NCBI RefSeq assembly: GCF_014196495.1
Contig: NZ_JACIDT010000008.1
Coordinates: forward strand, 62,001 to 126,000
Length of the DNA stretch: 64,000 nucleotides
Direction: 5' to 3'
From: Sphingobium jiangsuense
GTDB lineage: Bacteria > Pseudomonadota > Alphaproteobacteria > Sphingomonadales > Sphingomonadaceae
Shown one piece after another: positions 33,782 to 41,920 of the stretch. The notes below the pieces were generated by a model. That model ran no database searches, was not told the DNA's origin, and worked only from the letters and a program-made list of their open reading frames with translations. The number at the start of each line of letters is the position of its first letter. Position 1 is the stretch's first letter. The position numbers were made by a program, and so were the translations under genes.

Positions 33782-34084
33782 TCAGGCGACGAGCATGATC
33801 TCGCCGTCCCGCTCGACCAGCCTGTAGGTGCGGATCGGGATGGAGCAGGGCGCGCCGGTCGGCTCCCCGGTGCGGATGCAGAAGGAGCCCATATGATAGG
33901 GGCAGACGATCTTCCCGTCCTTTATCTCTCCATCCGCGAGCGAGGCGTCGCCGTGCGAGCACAGATCGTCGGTGGCGTAGACCTCGCCCTCCACCCGGTA
34001 GACGGCGAGCACCCGTCCGTCGCCCAGATCGACCTGTCGCACTTCGCCTTCGGGAACGTCGGCGGACGCGCAAAGACGCTCCAT
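33782..34084 (-). CDS. Rieske-type [2Fe-2S] ferredoxin
   Basis: A 100-residue Rieske ferredoxin that carries electrons from a reductase to a ring-hydroxylating oxygenase. The cluster ligands are Cys42/His44 (CSHGDASL) and Cys61/His64 (CPYHMGSF). Length is normal. Its ATG overlaps the stop of the upstream NTF2-fold gene (TGATG), so translation is coupled. It is the only separate ferredoxin in the window and may be shared by the alpha subunits at 34985 and 39542. Confidence 0.93.
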   Translation of the reverse strand: MERLCASADVPEGEVRQVDLGDGRVLAVYRVEGEVYATDDLCSHGDASLADGEIKDGKIVCPYHMGSFCIRTGEPTGAPCSIPIRTYRLVERDGEIMLVA

Positions 34085-34575
34085 CAACGCCCTCCCGCCT
34101 TCTTGAAGAAGAGCGGGGGCGCTATCTCCCCCTGCGCCCGGATATCGAGCACCACTGTCTGAAATCTCCATCCTTCCTCCGTAAGTGTGACGGTGCCGTC
34201 GTACCAGCCGCCCAGCCATTGATCCTGCGCGCCGCCGCCGGCCTGCCCCCCGTCCGCCCGCATCGTGCAGAGTTCCCACAGATACCATTGACAGGTGCCG
34301 CCGCGCGCGTCGTCCGCCAGCGTGATGACCGGCGCGACCATGAAATGGATCGACCACAGCACCGTATCGGCGGCGATCGCGGCAAGCCCCGCCGCGATCG
34401 CCTCCCGTCCGCCGAGCGTGGCGAAGCCGTCGCACGACCAGCTGGCGTCGGCGGCGAACAACGGGCCCATGATCGCGGGATCGTTGCGGCGGTCCGCCCC
34501 CAGCGCATAGCGCGCCACCAGATCGGTGATCGCCGCCCGCGCCTCCAGCACCGCCAGCCTGTGCTCCAGCGACAT
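34084..34575 (-). CDS. SnoaL/NTF2-fold protein, oxygenase beta-like partner
   Basis: A 163-residue SnoaL_4-type protein starting MSLEHRLAVLEARAAITDLVARYALGADRRN, the same fold as the beta subunits of ring-hydroxylating oxygenases. It contains SIHFMVAPVITL and GWYDGTVTLTEEGWRF. Placed between the small protein and the ferredoxin in an oxygenase operon, it is either the beta subunit or an isomerase/hydratase of the pathway. The homologue at 39015-39500 stands beside the second alpha subunit. Confidence 0.82.
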   Translation of the reverse strand: MSLEHRLAVLEARAAITDLVARYALGADRRNDPAIMGPLFAADASWSCDGFATLGGREAIAAGLAAIAADTVLWSIHFMVAPVITLADDARGGTCQWYLWELCTMRADGGQAGGGAQDQWLGGWYDGTVTLTEEGWRFQTVVLDIRAQGEIAPPLFFKKAGGR

Positions 34576-34595
34576 GGCCCGCTGCCCGCCCGCGC

Positions 34596-34970
34596 TCAGG
34601 CCGCCGCCGCCGCGGGCGGCAGGCCCAGCGCCGTGTCCTGATTGCCGTGCACGGCGACGAAGCGCGTCTCCTCGAACGCATAGGGCACGCCCGGCGCGCC
34701 GCCGTACAGCTCGATATGCGGCGCGACCTCGGCCAGCGAGAGGGCGAGCCAGTAAAGCGGGCGCAGTTCCTCCGGCAGGGCGCCGAGCGGATAGCCGTCC
34801 ACCAGCGTCAATATCGCCTCGATGCGCGGCAGCATCGCGTCGTAGAACGCCCGCAACTCCTCCCGGCTCGCGGTGCGGCGGCGGTTGTAGCGCTGGTCGG
34901 CGGTCGGCAGCGCCCAGCCGAGGAAGGGGGTTAGGTCCGCGAAGTCGTTCGGCAAGCTGATGCCAGTCAT
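34596..34970 (-). CDS. Small conserved protein linked to Rieske oxygenase (family A, copy 1)
   Basis: A 124-residue protein I cannot assign to a known family. It is acidic to neutral with no membrane segment and no Cys pattern; the core is helical (REELRAFYDAMLPRIEAILTLV, LYWLALSLAEVAPHIELYGG). The segment ELYGGAPGVPYAFEETRF is matched by ELYGGSSEVPFSFDARRF in the protein at 40777-41130, and both genes directly follow a Rieske alpha subunit (14 bp here). The shared position suggests an assembly factor, small subunit or substrate-binding partner of the oxygenase. GGGA lies upstream of the ATG at 34970. Confidence 0.75.
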   Translation of the reverse strand: MTGISLPNDFADLTPFLGWALPTADQRYNRRRTASREELRAFYDAMLPRIEAILTLVDGYPLGALPEELRPLYWLALSLAEVAPHIELYGGAPGVPYAFEETRFVAVHGNQDTALGLPPAAAAA

Positions 34971-34984
34971 AATGTCTGTCCCTT

Positions 34985-36181
34985 TCACGCGTTGACGAAC
35001 CGGTCGACCACCACCGCGCCATGGCGGATGAGGATCTCGTCGTCCTGAAGATGCTGCTCCAGCTTCGCCCGCGACTGCATCGCGCGCTGGGTGTCCTCCA
35101 TCGTCGCGGTGTCCTCCAGCCAGGCATTGCGTTGCAGCGTCATCGCATGCTCGATCGCCCAGCGCTGCGAATGGCTTTCCGGCGCCTTCACATAATAGCG
35201 GCCTTCCCACAGCGTCTTGTTGTGGGCGATCGGCCAGAATTGATGCGTGAACCAGATGCCTTCGGAAATGTGCAGCAGCGTGTTGGGGAACAGCACGCTC
35301 AGTTCGAAGGCGAAATCCTCGCGCTTGTCCGGGTTGATCGTCGGCGGCAGCATCGATTCCGCGCGCACCGACACCAGCGACGCGCCCGCCAGCCGGTTGG
35401 CGATGCCCGCGACCGGCGTGGGCTTGGCGTTGAGCGTCAGGCACACCGCGCAGCTGCGGTGCGGCCCCATCAGCTTCACATTCTGAAGGCCGGTGGAGAA
35501 CACATTGGGGAAGGACCCGGCATGGATGGTGTCGACATGATAGGCCTCGGCAAAGGCGTCATGCGCGACCTTCCAGTTGCAGTCGAGATAGGTGTAATAG
35601 GTGAAGCCGTAATCCAGCTCGTGGAACGGGAAGCCCGCGAAATGGGTGGCATAGTCGCCCAGATAGTCGAGCAGGCCGGTTTCCGGCTTTTCCGCGACGT
35701 TGATGAACAGAAAGCCCTCCCATGTGTCGAGATGAACCGGCGTCAGGCCATTCTTCTCCTTCTGGAAACAGTCGTAGAAGCGCTGCTCGCTCGGCACCTG
35801 CTTCAGCGCGCCTTCCGCGTCGTAGACCCAGCCGTGGAAGCGGCAGGTCATGATCGCGGCCTTGCTGCGGCCGAAGGTTTCCTCGCCGGTTTCGCTGATG
35901 ACCGTATTGCCGCGATGGGCGCAGGCATTGTGGAAGGCGCGGACCTTGCCGTCCTTGCCGCGCACCAGGATGACGGAGGTGTCCGCCGCCGCGATGCGCT
36001 TCACCTTATAGTCGCCCGCCCTGGGCAGTTCGTTCTCGCGCCCCACGCACAGCCACACCTTGCGGAAGATCTTCTCCTTCTCCCGCTCATACCATTCGGG
36101 CGAGATATAGGGCTCGGTGGAGATCGGCCCGGAGCCAAGCTCCGGATATTGCTCCATCCAGCGATGCACGGTTTCGGACAT
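34985..36181 (-). CDS. Rieske ring-hydroxylating oxygenase alpha subunit (module 1)
   Basis: A 398-residue catalytic subunit. The Rieske domain has Cys87/His89 (CAHRGN) and Cys113/His116 (CRFHGW). The mononuclear-iron site is FAEAYHVDTIHAG with His215 and His220. AAGGAG lies 7 bp before the ATG at 36181. It should hydroxylate an aromatic ring using electrons from the ferredoxin encoded at the end of the same operon. It is clearly paralogous to the 39542-40780 protein; both contain RNAWLEDTATMEDT near the C-terminus. The catechol operon nearby suggests a catechol product, but the substrate is not known. Confidence 0.92.
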   Translation of the reverse strand: MSETVHRWMEQYPELGSGPISTEPYISPEWYEREKEKIFRKVWLCVGRENELPRAGDYKVKRIAAADTSVILVRGKDGKVRAFHNACAHRGNTVISETGEETFGRSKAAIMTCRFHGWVYDAEGALKQVPSEQRFYDCFQKEKNGLTPVHLDTWEGFLFINVAEKPETGLLDYLGDYATHFAGFPFHELDYGFTYYTYLDCNWKVAHDAFAEAYHVDTIHAGSFPNVFSTGLQNVKLMGPHRSCAVCLTLNAKPTPVAGIANRLAGASLVSVRAESMLPPTINPDKREDFAFELSVLFPNTLLHISEGIWFTHQFWPIAHNKTLWEGRYYVKAPESHSQRWAIEHAMTLQRNAWLEDTATMEDTQRAMQSRAKLEQHLQDDEILIRHGAVVVDRFVNA

Positions 36182-36542
36182 GACCCACTCCTTCATTCGG
36201 TCCAACGGTGTCGATCGGGGGCGGGTGCCGCCCGTCGAATTCCAATGAAGGGATATTGGGGCGGCGCGGCCTCTTCCGGCTAGCCCGCGCCCGTTGGCGT
36301 TAGCCTGCATGTGCAGGAAAGGAGCGCACGCCCCGGCCGCCCCGCTTTCGCCCGCTGCATTTTTCGCACAGTCGATAGCAGCGAGGGGATGGTCGCAGCG
36401 GGATCAGGATAGTCGGGAAGGGCCTTCTGACGTCTCTTGTACGCGATGGCAAACCGCCCTGGGAAGTGAGTCCGTGCCCATGAAGGCATCGGCCGGCGGC
36501 ATGCCAGACGAGCATCAAGCCAAATGAGAAGGGGGATAGCAT
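36182..36542. promoter_or_regulatory. Divergent control region between oxygenase and receptor
   Basis: A 361-bp gap with no convincing gene. It contains a perfect palindrome CCTGCA-TG-TGCAGG (36304-36317), a nearby GGCTA...TAGCC pair on its left and a CCAAT...ATTGG pair near 36242-36260. Both divergent operons must start here, so these are candidate regulator sites, for instance for one of the AraC proteins. No clear -35/-10 pair is seen. Confidence 0.4.
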
Positions 36543-38951
36543 ATGGGAACTATCGAAAGCACGACCATGAGCGGAAAGGGCGGCGACAGGGCCGGGATAT
36601 GGCGTCCCGCCCTGCTGGCCGGCGCATCCGCCGCAAGCCTGTTCGCCGCCGCCCCGGTCGCGACCGCGCAGGAAGCGGCGGCGCGGGCGGAAAGCGGCGG
36701 CGGCATCGCGGATATCGTCGTCACCGCCCGGCGGCGTCAGGAATCGTTGCAGGACACGCCGATCGCCATTTCCGCCGTGTCGGGCGACAGCATCGCGGCG
36801 CGCGGCCTCGACAATGTGACGCAGATCGGCGACTTCACGCCGAATGTGAAGTTCAACAGCTCCGTCCCGGTGTCGGCGAGCAACGCGACGGCGGCCATCT
36901 TCATCCGCGGCATCGGCCAGAACGACTATCAGCTGTCCGCCGACCCCGGCGTCGGGCTGTATCTCGACGGCGTCTATATCTCGCGCGGCGTCGGCAATGT
37001 GCTCGACGTGCTGAACGTGGAGCGGATCGAGGTGCTGCGCGGGCCGCAGGGCACGCTGTTCGGCCGCAACACCATCGGCGGCGCGGTCAGCGTGACGACG
37101 AAGAAGCCCGGCGACGTGCTGGCGGGCAGCCTCGACCTCACCACCGGCAGCTATGACCGGGCGCAGGTCAAGGCGTCGATCGACCTGCCGCTGGCCGAGG
37201 GCGTCTACACCAGCTTCTCCGGCTTTTATCACCACCGCGACGGCTATGTGAAAGGCGTCGTCCCCGGCGCGCCCGATCTGGGCGACACCAACCAGCTGGC
37301 GGGCCGCTTCGCGCTGCGCCTCGAACCGTCGAGCGACGTGACGATCGACCTGGCGGTGGACGGCACCCGCGCGCGGGAGGAATCGGCGCCCAACGTGCTG
37401 CTGGCCGCGAACGAGAACGCGCCCGCCGCCGCCGTGTGGAACGCGGTCTATTCGGGCGCGGCGTCGATCTGCACCGACCTCGCCAACCCCGCGCGGCTGA
37501 GCGACCAGCGCTGCTACAACAGCCAGTGGGCGCTCGCCCCCTACCGCCATGGCGGCACCTTCACCACCATTTCGGCCCCGTTCAACGCCAACAGCCGCCG
37601 CCGCTATCAGTCCGCGTCGGACCTCAACATCTGGGGCGTGTCGGGCATAGTGGAATGGAAGGTGTCGGACGCGGCGACGTTCAAGTCGATCACCGCCTAT
37701 CGCAAGGTCACCGGCTTCTGGACGCGCGATTCCGATCACAGCCCGGCCTCGATCGTCCAGACCAACAGCGACTGGAAGCAGGACCAGTTCAGCCAGGAAT
37801 TGCAGCTGGGCGGGGAGGCGCTCGACAAGCGGCTCAACTGGTTGATCGGCGCCTATTATTCCAGCGAGAGCGGCAATCACCGCGATCTCGTCAATATCGT
37901 CGACGCCGTGTTCATGAGCGGCGCGGTGCTGGACGGCGAGAGCTTCGCCGCCTTCGGCCAGGCCACCTATGAGATAGCGACCGGCCTCAACCTGACGGCG
38001 GGCATCCGCTGGACGGAGGACAAGAAAACCTTCGACAACGCCAATCAATATGTGGTCGAGGCCGGCTTCCTGACCGGCGAGCCGTTCAATCCCGACGGTT
38101 CCGGGTTGCAGGACGGCGATCCGCTGATGGGCCCGCTCGGCCAGCGTTCCACGATCAAGGATCGCGCCTGGACGCCGATGGCCAGCCTGTCCTATCGCTG
38201 GAGCCCGGAGGTGCTGACCTATCTGTCCTATTCCAAGGGCTTCAAGGGCGGCGGTTTCACCCAGCGCGTTTTCCCGCCCTTCGCCTTCATTCCGTCGTTC
38301 AAGCCGGAAACCAGCGAAACCTTCGAGGCGGGGATGAAGACCGACCTGTTCGACCGCCGCCTGCGGCTGAACGGCGCGGTGTTCCTCAACAATTACGACA
38401 ATCTGCAAATCACGGTGAACGACCCGACGCTGGGCTTCGCGCCGATCATCCAGAACGCCGCCAAGGCGCGGATCAAGGGCGTCGAGCTGGAGATGCAGCT
38501 GCAACCGACCGACGCGCTGCGGATCGAGGCGGGGCTGGGCTATCTCCACGCCAAATATCGCAATGTGGACATTCGCGCGCTCAATGCGGGCGTCACCACC
38601 TCGACGCATCTGCAAAACGCGCCGAAATGGACGCTGAGCGCGGCGGCTTCCTATGCCTTCGATCTGGGCGAGGCGGGCAGGCTGACGCCGCGCGTCGACT
38701 GGTCCTACCGCTCGCGCGTCTATAACGACGCGATCAACACGCCGGAACTGGTGCAGGACGGCTATCACCTCGTCAACGCATCGATCGGCTATGCGGATGC
38801 GAATGCGCGCTGGTCGGTCAGCCTGGGCGTCAAGAACCTGACCAAGGAAGTCTATCTCGGCTCCGGCTATGCCGACTCGTTCGGCGGGCTGATCGAGGGC
38901 GTCTATGGCCGCCCGCGCGAATGGTATCTGAGCGCCGGATACAAGTTCTGA
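36543..38951 (+). CDS. TonB-dependent outer-membrane receptor (second)
   Basis: An 802-residue TonB-dependent receptor with an N-terminal signal ending near ...PVATAQ. Plug motifs are IADIVVTARRRQESLQDTPIAI, AIFIRGIGQNDYQ, YLDGVYISRGV and RIEVLRGPQGTLFGRNTIGG; the barrel ends REWYLSAGYKF with the C-terminal Phe of outer-membrane proteins. AAGGGGG precedes the ATG. It is paralogous to the 24806-27223 receptor. It heads an operon with a SnoaL protein, a Rieske alpha subunit and a small protein, which ties uptake directly to ring hydroxylation. Confidence 0.93.
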   Translation: MGTIESTTMSGKGGDRAGIWRPALLAGASAASLFAAAPVATAQEAAARAESGGGIADIVVTARRRQESLQDTPIAISAVSGDSIAARGLDNVTQIGDFTPNVKFNSSVPVSASNATAAIFIRGIGQNDYQLSADPGVGLYLDGVYISRGVGNVLDVLNVERIEVLRGPQGTLFGRNTIGGAVSVTTKKPGDVLAGSLDLTTGSYDRAQVKASIDLPLAEGVYTSFSGFYHHRDGYVKGVVPGAPDLGDTNQLAGRFALRLEPSSDVTIDLAVDGTRAREESAPNVLLAANENAPAAAVWNAVYSGAASICTDLANPARLSDQRCYNSQWALAPYRHGGTFTTISAPFNANSRRRYQSASDLNIWGVSGIVEWKVSDAATFKSITAYRKVTGFWTRDSDHSPASIVQTNSDWKQDQFSQELQLGGEALDKRLNWLIGAYYSSESGNHRDLVNIVDAVFMSGAVLDGESFAAFGQATYEIATGLNLTAGIRWTEDKKTFDNANQYVVEAGFLTGEPFNPDGSGLQDGDPLMGPLGQRSTIKDRAWTPMASLSYRWSPEVLTYLSYSKGFKGGGFTQRVFPPFAFIPSFKPETSETFEAGMKTDLFDRRLRLNGAVFLNNYDNLQITVNDPTLGFAPIIQNAAKARIKGVELEMQLQPTDALRIEAGLGYLHAKYRNVDIRALNAGVTTSTHLQNAPKWTLSAAASYAFDLGEAGRLTPRVDWSYRSRVYNDAINTPELVQDGYHLVNASIGYADANARWSVSLGVKNLTKEVYLGSGYADSFGGLIEGVYGRPREWYLSAGYKF

Positions 38952-39014
38952 CCGAAGAAGAGGCGGGCGGTCCGCCATCGGTCCGCCCGCCCACAGGAAG
39001 AGGATGAAACCGCC

Positions 39015-39500
39015 ATGAGCCAGAGCGCCGACCTCGAAACGCGCCTCGCCCGCCTGGAGGCGGAGCGGGACATCGCAAGGCTGATCGCCGATCTGGGCCA
39101 TGCCTTCGACGGCGGCCCTTCGGCGCAAGCGCTGCGCGGCCTGTTCACCGCCGACGCGGTTTTCGAGATCGACGGCTATGGCGTCCTGCGCGGCGCCGAC
39201 GGGATCGCGCAGGGGGTGGCGGGCAATGCCGAAAGCGGCTTCCGCTGGACGCTGCACTATCTGGTCTCGCCCCGCATCGACCTTTCCGCCGATGGCGCGC
39301 AGGCCTCGCTGTCGTTCATGCTGTGGGAAGCGGCGACGGCGGCGAGCGGGCGCGCCTACTGGATCGGCGGCAGCTACACCGCGCGGGCGGTGGCCGGGGC
39401 GGACCGCTGGCGGTTCAGCCAACTGCGCCTCAACGCAGAGCTTATTTCCCATTATCCGGAGGGCTGGCACGACAAGCCTGATGCACTGGATCAGGCCTGA
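39015..39500 (+). CDS. SnoaL/NTF2-fold protein, oxygenase beta-like partner
   Basis: A 161-residue SnoaL_4-type protein starting LETRLARLEAERDIARLIADLGHAFDG, with WTLHYLVSPRIDLS and IGGSYTARAV. It is homologous to the 34084-34575 protein and lies 41 bp before the second Rieske alpha subunit, so it is a probable beta subunit or pathway partner. It follows the receptor by 63 bp with GAGGA upstream. Confidence 0.82.
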   Translation: MSQSADLETRLARLEAERDIARLIADLGHAFDGGPSAQALRGLFTADAVFEIDGYGVLRGADGIAQGVAGNAESGFRWTLHYLVSPRIDLSADGAQASLSFMLWEAATAASGRAYWIGGSYTARAVAGADRWRFSQLRLNAELISHYPEGWHDKPDALDQA

Positions 39501-39541
39501 CCGTCCCGCGCGCCCTCCCACCCTATCTGGAGTGGACAGTT

Positions 39542-40780
39542 ATGCAGGAAACTATCGCAACCCTCGATCATATCCGGCGCTCCGTGCCGCAAATCCGCGA
39601 GGAGCTGGGCGTCGACCCGATCCCGGTCGGCGCGATCCGCGACCCCGCTATCTATGAGCTGGAAAAGGAACGCATCTTCAGGAAGGTGTGGCTGAAGGTC
39701 GCGACCGCGTGGGAGCTTCCCGATCCCGGCGATTACAAGGTCAAGGAACTGCCCGTCGCCGACACCTCGATCCTGATCGTGCGGGCGAAGGACGGGCGCA
39801 TCCGCGCCTATCACAATGTCTGCACCCATCGCGGCAACAAGGTGGTGCCCAGCAAGGGCTTCGAAAGTTTCGGCCGGGCGCGGGCGAATGTCGTCACCTG
39901 CCGCTTCCATGGCTGGGTGTTCGGCACCGACGGCGCGCTCAAATCCGTGCCGATGGAGGATGCGTTCGGGCATCTCGACAAGGCGTGCCTGGGCCTGCGC
40001 GAAATCGCCTGCGACGAATGGGAAGGCTTCGTCTTCGTCAATTTCGATCCCGAACCGGCACAATCGCTGCGGGACTATCTGGGCGATTTCGCGACGCTGT
40101 TCGGCGGCTATCCCTATCGGGAATCGACCACCGCCTTCCGCTATTCGACGGTGCTCAAATGCAACTGGAAGGTCGCGCTCTACGCCTTTTCCGAAGGCTA
40201 TCACGTGCCGACCATCCATGCCGGATCGCTGCCGGGCTTTCGCGGCATAGAGCATAGCGACTTCAAGCTGATCGGCCCGCATGCGTCCTCGACCATCTAT
40301 GGCGCGGGCATGGATACGGCGCCGTCGACGGGGATATTCGCGGGCGTCCTGCACGGCAGCGACAGCCACGCGCCACGCCCCGACCTGCTGCCCGCCGACA
40401 TCAACCCGAAGCGCCGGGGCGACTTCCAGTTCGAGCTGCCGAACATCTTCCCCAACCTGCTCATCCATCTCGCCTCGGGCTGCGGCTATCCGGGCCTGTC
40501 CTATTTCACCCACCAGTTCTGGCCGCTCGATCACGGCACCACCTTGTGGGAGGGGATCAATTATTTCCGCCCGGCCGCCAATGCCGCGGAATATGCGGCG
40601 CAGGTCCATGTCAACGCGCTGCACCGCAACGCCTGGCTGGAGGACACGGCGACGATGGAGGATACCTTCACCGGCATCATGTCGGGCGCGATCGACGACA
40701 TGCAGCTGATGGATCAGGAATTCCTGATCCGCCACGCCGCCCTTACCCTCAACAGCTATCTGGCCGGAGACAAGCAATGA
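39542..40780 (+). CDS. Rieske ring-hydroxylating oxygenase alpha subunit (module 2)
   Basis: A 412-residue catalytic subunit. Rieske ligands are Cys94/His96 (CTHRGN) and Cys120/His123 (CRFHGW); the mononuclear iron site FSEGYHVPTIHAG has His221 and His226. The arrangement of receptor, SnoaL, alpha and small protein mirrors module 1 on the other strand. No ferredoxin or reductase is encoded in this operon, so it probably uses the ferredoxin at 33782 and the reductase at 30162. The substrate is probably related to, but different from, that of module 1, as the active-site surroundings differ. Confidence 0.92.
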   Translation: MQETIATLDHIRRSVPQIREELGVDPIPVGAIRDPAIYELEKERIFRKVWLKVATAWELPDPGDYKVKELPVADTSILIVRAKDGRIRAYHNVCTHRGNKVVPSKGFESFGRARANVVTCRFHGWVFGTDGALKSVPMEDAFGHLDKACLGLREIACDEWEGFVFVNFDPEPAQSLRDYLGDFATLFGGYPYRESTTAFRYSTVLKCNWKVALYAFSEGYHVPTIHAGSLPGFRGIEHSDFKLIGPHASSTIYGAGMDTAPSTGIFAGVLHGSDSHAPRPDLLPADINPKRRGDFQFELPNIFPNLLIHLASGCGYPGLSYFTHQFWPLDHGTTLWEGINYFRPAANAAEYAAQVHVNALHRNAWLEDTATMEDTFTGIMSGAIDDMQLMDQEFLIRHAALTLNSYLAGDKQ

Positions 40781-41130
40781 CGAGTACCGATCCCACCCTC
40801 CTGCCCGCCGCCTTCGCCGATCTGGCGCCGCTGGCCGCCCGCTGGGCGCGGCCCACGGAGAATGAGCGCAACGCGGTGCGCCATGCCGCGACGGCGGGGG
40901 AGTTCGCCGCGTTCCACGACGCGCTGCTGCCGCGCCTCGACGCGCTGCTGACCTATCTGCGCGATTGTCCGCCCCGGCCGGAGGACCCGGCGCAGCGCAA
41001 TGCGCTGATGCTGGCCTGCGCCTATGCCGAGGCCGCGCCGCATCATGAGCTTTATGGCGGCAGCAGCGAAGTGCCGTTCAGCTTCGACGCGCGGCGCTTC
41101 GTTGCCGACCATGGCGATGAAGCGCTGTAA
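40777..41130 (+). CDS. Small conserved protein linked to Rieske oxygenase (family A, copy 2)
   Basis: A 117-residue unassigned protein homologous to the one at 34596-34970. They share the length, a helical middle (EFAAFHDALLPRLDALLTYLRD) and an ELYGG...VPF/YxFxxxRFVA...HG end. Its ATG overlaps the stop of the Rieske alpha gene (ATGA), so the two are co-translated, which argues for a physical or functional partnership. It has no signal peptide. It converges on pcaD with a 1-bp gap. Confidence 0.75.
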   Translation: MTSTDPTLLPAAFADLAPLAARWARPTENERNAVRHAATAGEFAAFHDALLPRLDALLTYLRDCPPRPEDPAQRNALMLACAYAEAAPHHELYGGSSEVPFSFDARRFVADHGDEAL

Positions 41131-41131
41131 G

Positions 41132-41920
41132 TCAGGTGGTGAGGAAATCGAGGACGGCCCGCGCGAAGGCGTCGGGCCGTTCGACATTGGAAAGATGCGC
41201 GGCGTCAAGCATCAGCAAGGCCGCCCCCTCGATACCCTGCGCCAGCGCCTCGCTGTGCGGCGGCGGGGTGGCGGGGTCGAGCGCGCCGCCGATCACCAGC
41301 GTCGGCCTGTCGATCAGCGCGACGGTGCGGCGCTGGTCCATGTCGCGGATCGCGGCGCAGCATCCGGCATAACCCGCCGGATCGGTGGCGAGCAGCATCG
41401 CGCGGATCGGCTCCACCGCCTGGGGGGCGAGGGCCGGGAAATCCGGCGTGAACCAGCGCGCGATCGAGGCTTCGGCCAGCGGCGCCATGCCATCCCGCAG
41501 CACGCCCTCGATCCGCCCCTGCCAGGCGGAAGGCGGCCCCATATGGGCCGAGGTGTTGGCGAGGACGAGGCGGTCTATCCGCTCCGGCGCATGGACGGCG
41601 AGCCATTGCCCGACCATCCCGCCCAGCGACAGGCCGCAAAAATGCGCGCGCCCTATGCCCAGCGCGTCGAGCAGCTCCACCGCGTCGCGCCCCAGCCGGT
41701 CCATCGAATAGGCCCCGGCGGGCGCATCCGACGCGCCATGGCCGCGCTGGTCGTAGCGCAGCACGCGAAAAGCCCGTGCCCACGCCGCCATCTGCGGTTC
41801 CCACATGCCGCTGTCGGTGCCGAGCGAGTTGGAGAGCAGCAGCAGCGGCGCGTCCTTCGGCCCGTCGAAGCGGCAGGCGATGCGGCAACCGTCGCCGGTG
41901 GTGATATACTGCGTCTCCAT
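41132..41920 (-). CDS. pcaD: 3-oxoadipate enol-lactonase
   Basis: A 262-residue alpha/beta hydrolase of the PcaD type that opens 3-oxoadipate enol-lactone. The nucleophile elbow is GLSLGG with Ser98, YDQRGHGASDAP is typical of the group, and the catalytic His is in DAAHLSNVERPDAF. The ATG at 41920 overlaps the pcaF stop as TGATG. It is the last gene of the cat-pca operon. No PcaC-type fusion is present. Confidence 0.93.
   Translation of the reverse strand: METQYITTGDGCRIACRFDGPKDAPLLLLSNSLGTDSGMWEPQMAAWARAFRVLRYDQRGHGASDAPAGAYSMDRLGRDAVELLDALGIGRAHFCGLSLGGMVGQWLAVHAPERIDRLVLANTSAHMGPPSAWQGRIEGVLRDGMAPLAEASIARWFTPDFPALAPQAVEPIRAMLLATDPAGYAGCCAAIRDMDQRRTVALIDRPTLVIGGALDPATPPPHSEALAQGIEGAALLMLDAAHLSNVERPDAFARAVLDFLTT

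Noticed and set aside
36300..39521. A very long open frame on the minus strand opposite the second receptor gene
   Set aside because: High GC removes stop codons from the antisense frame. The translation is Arg/Gly/His-rich low-complexity sequence without domains, while the plus strand encodes an intact TonB-dependent receptor.
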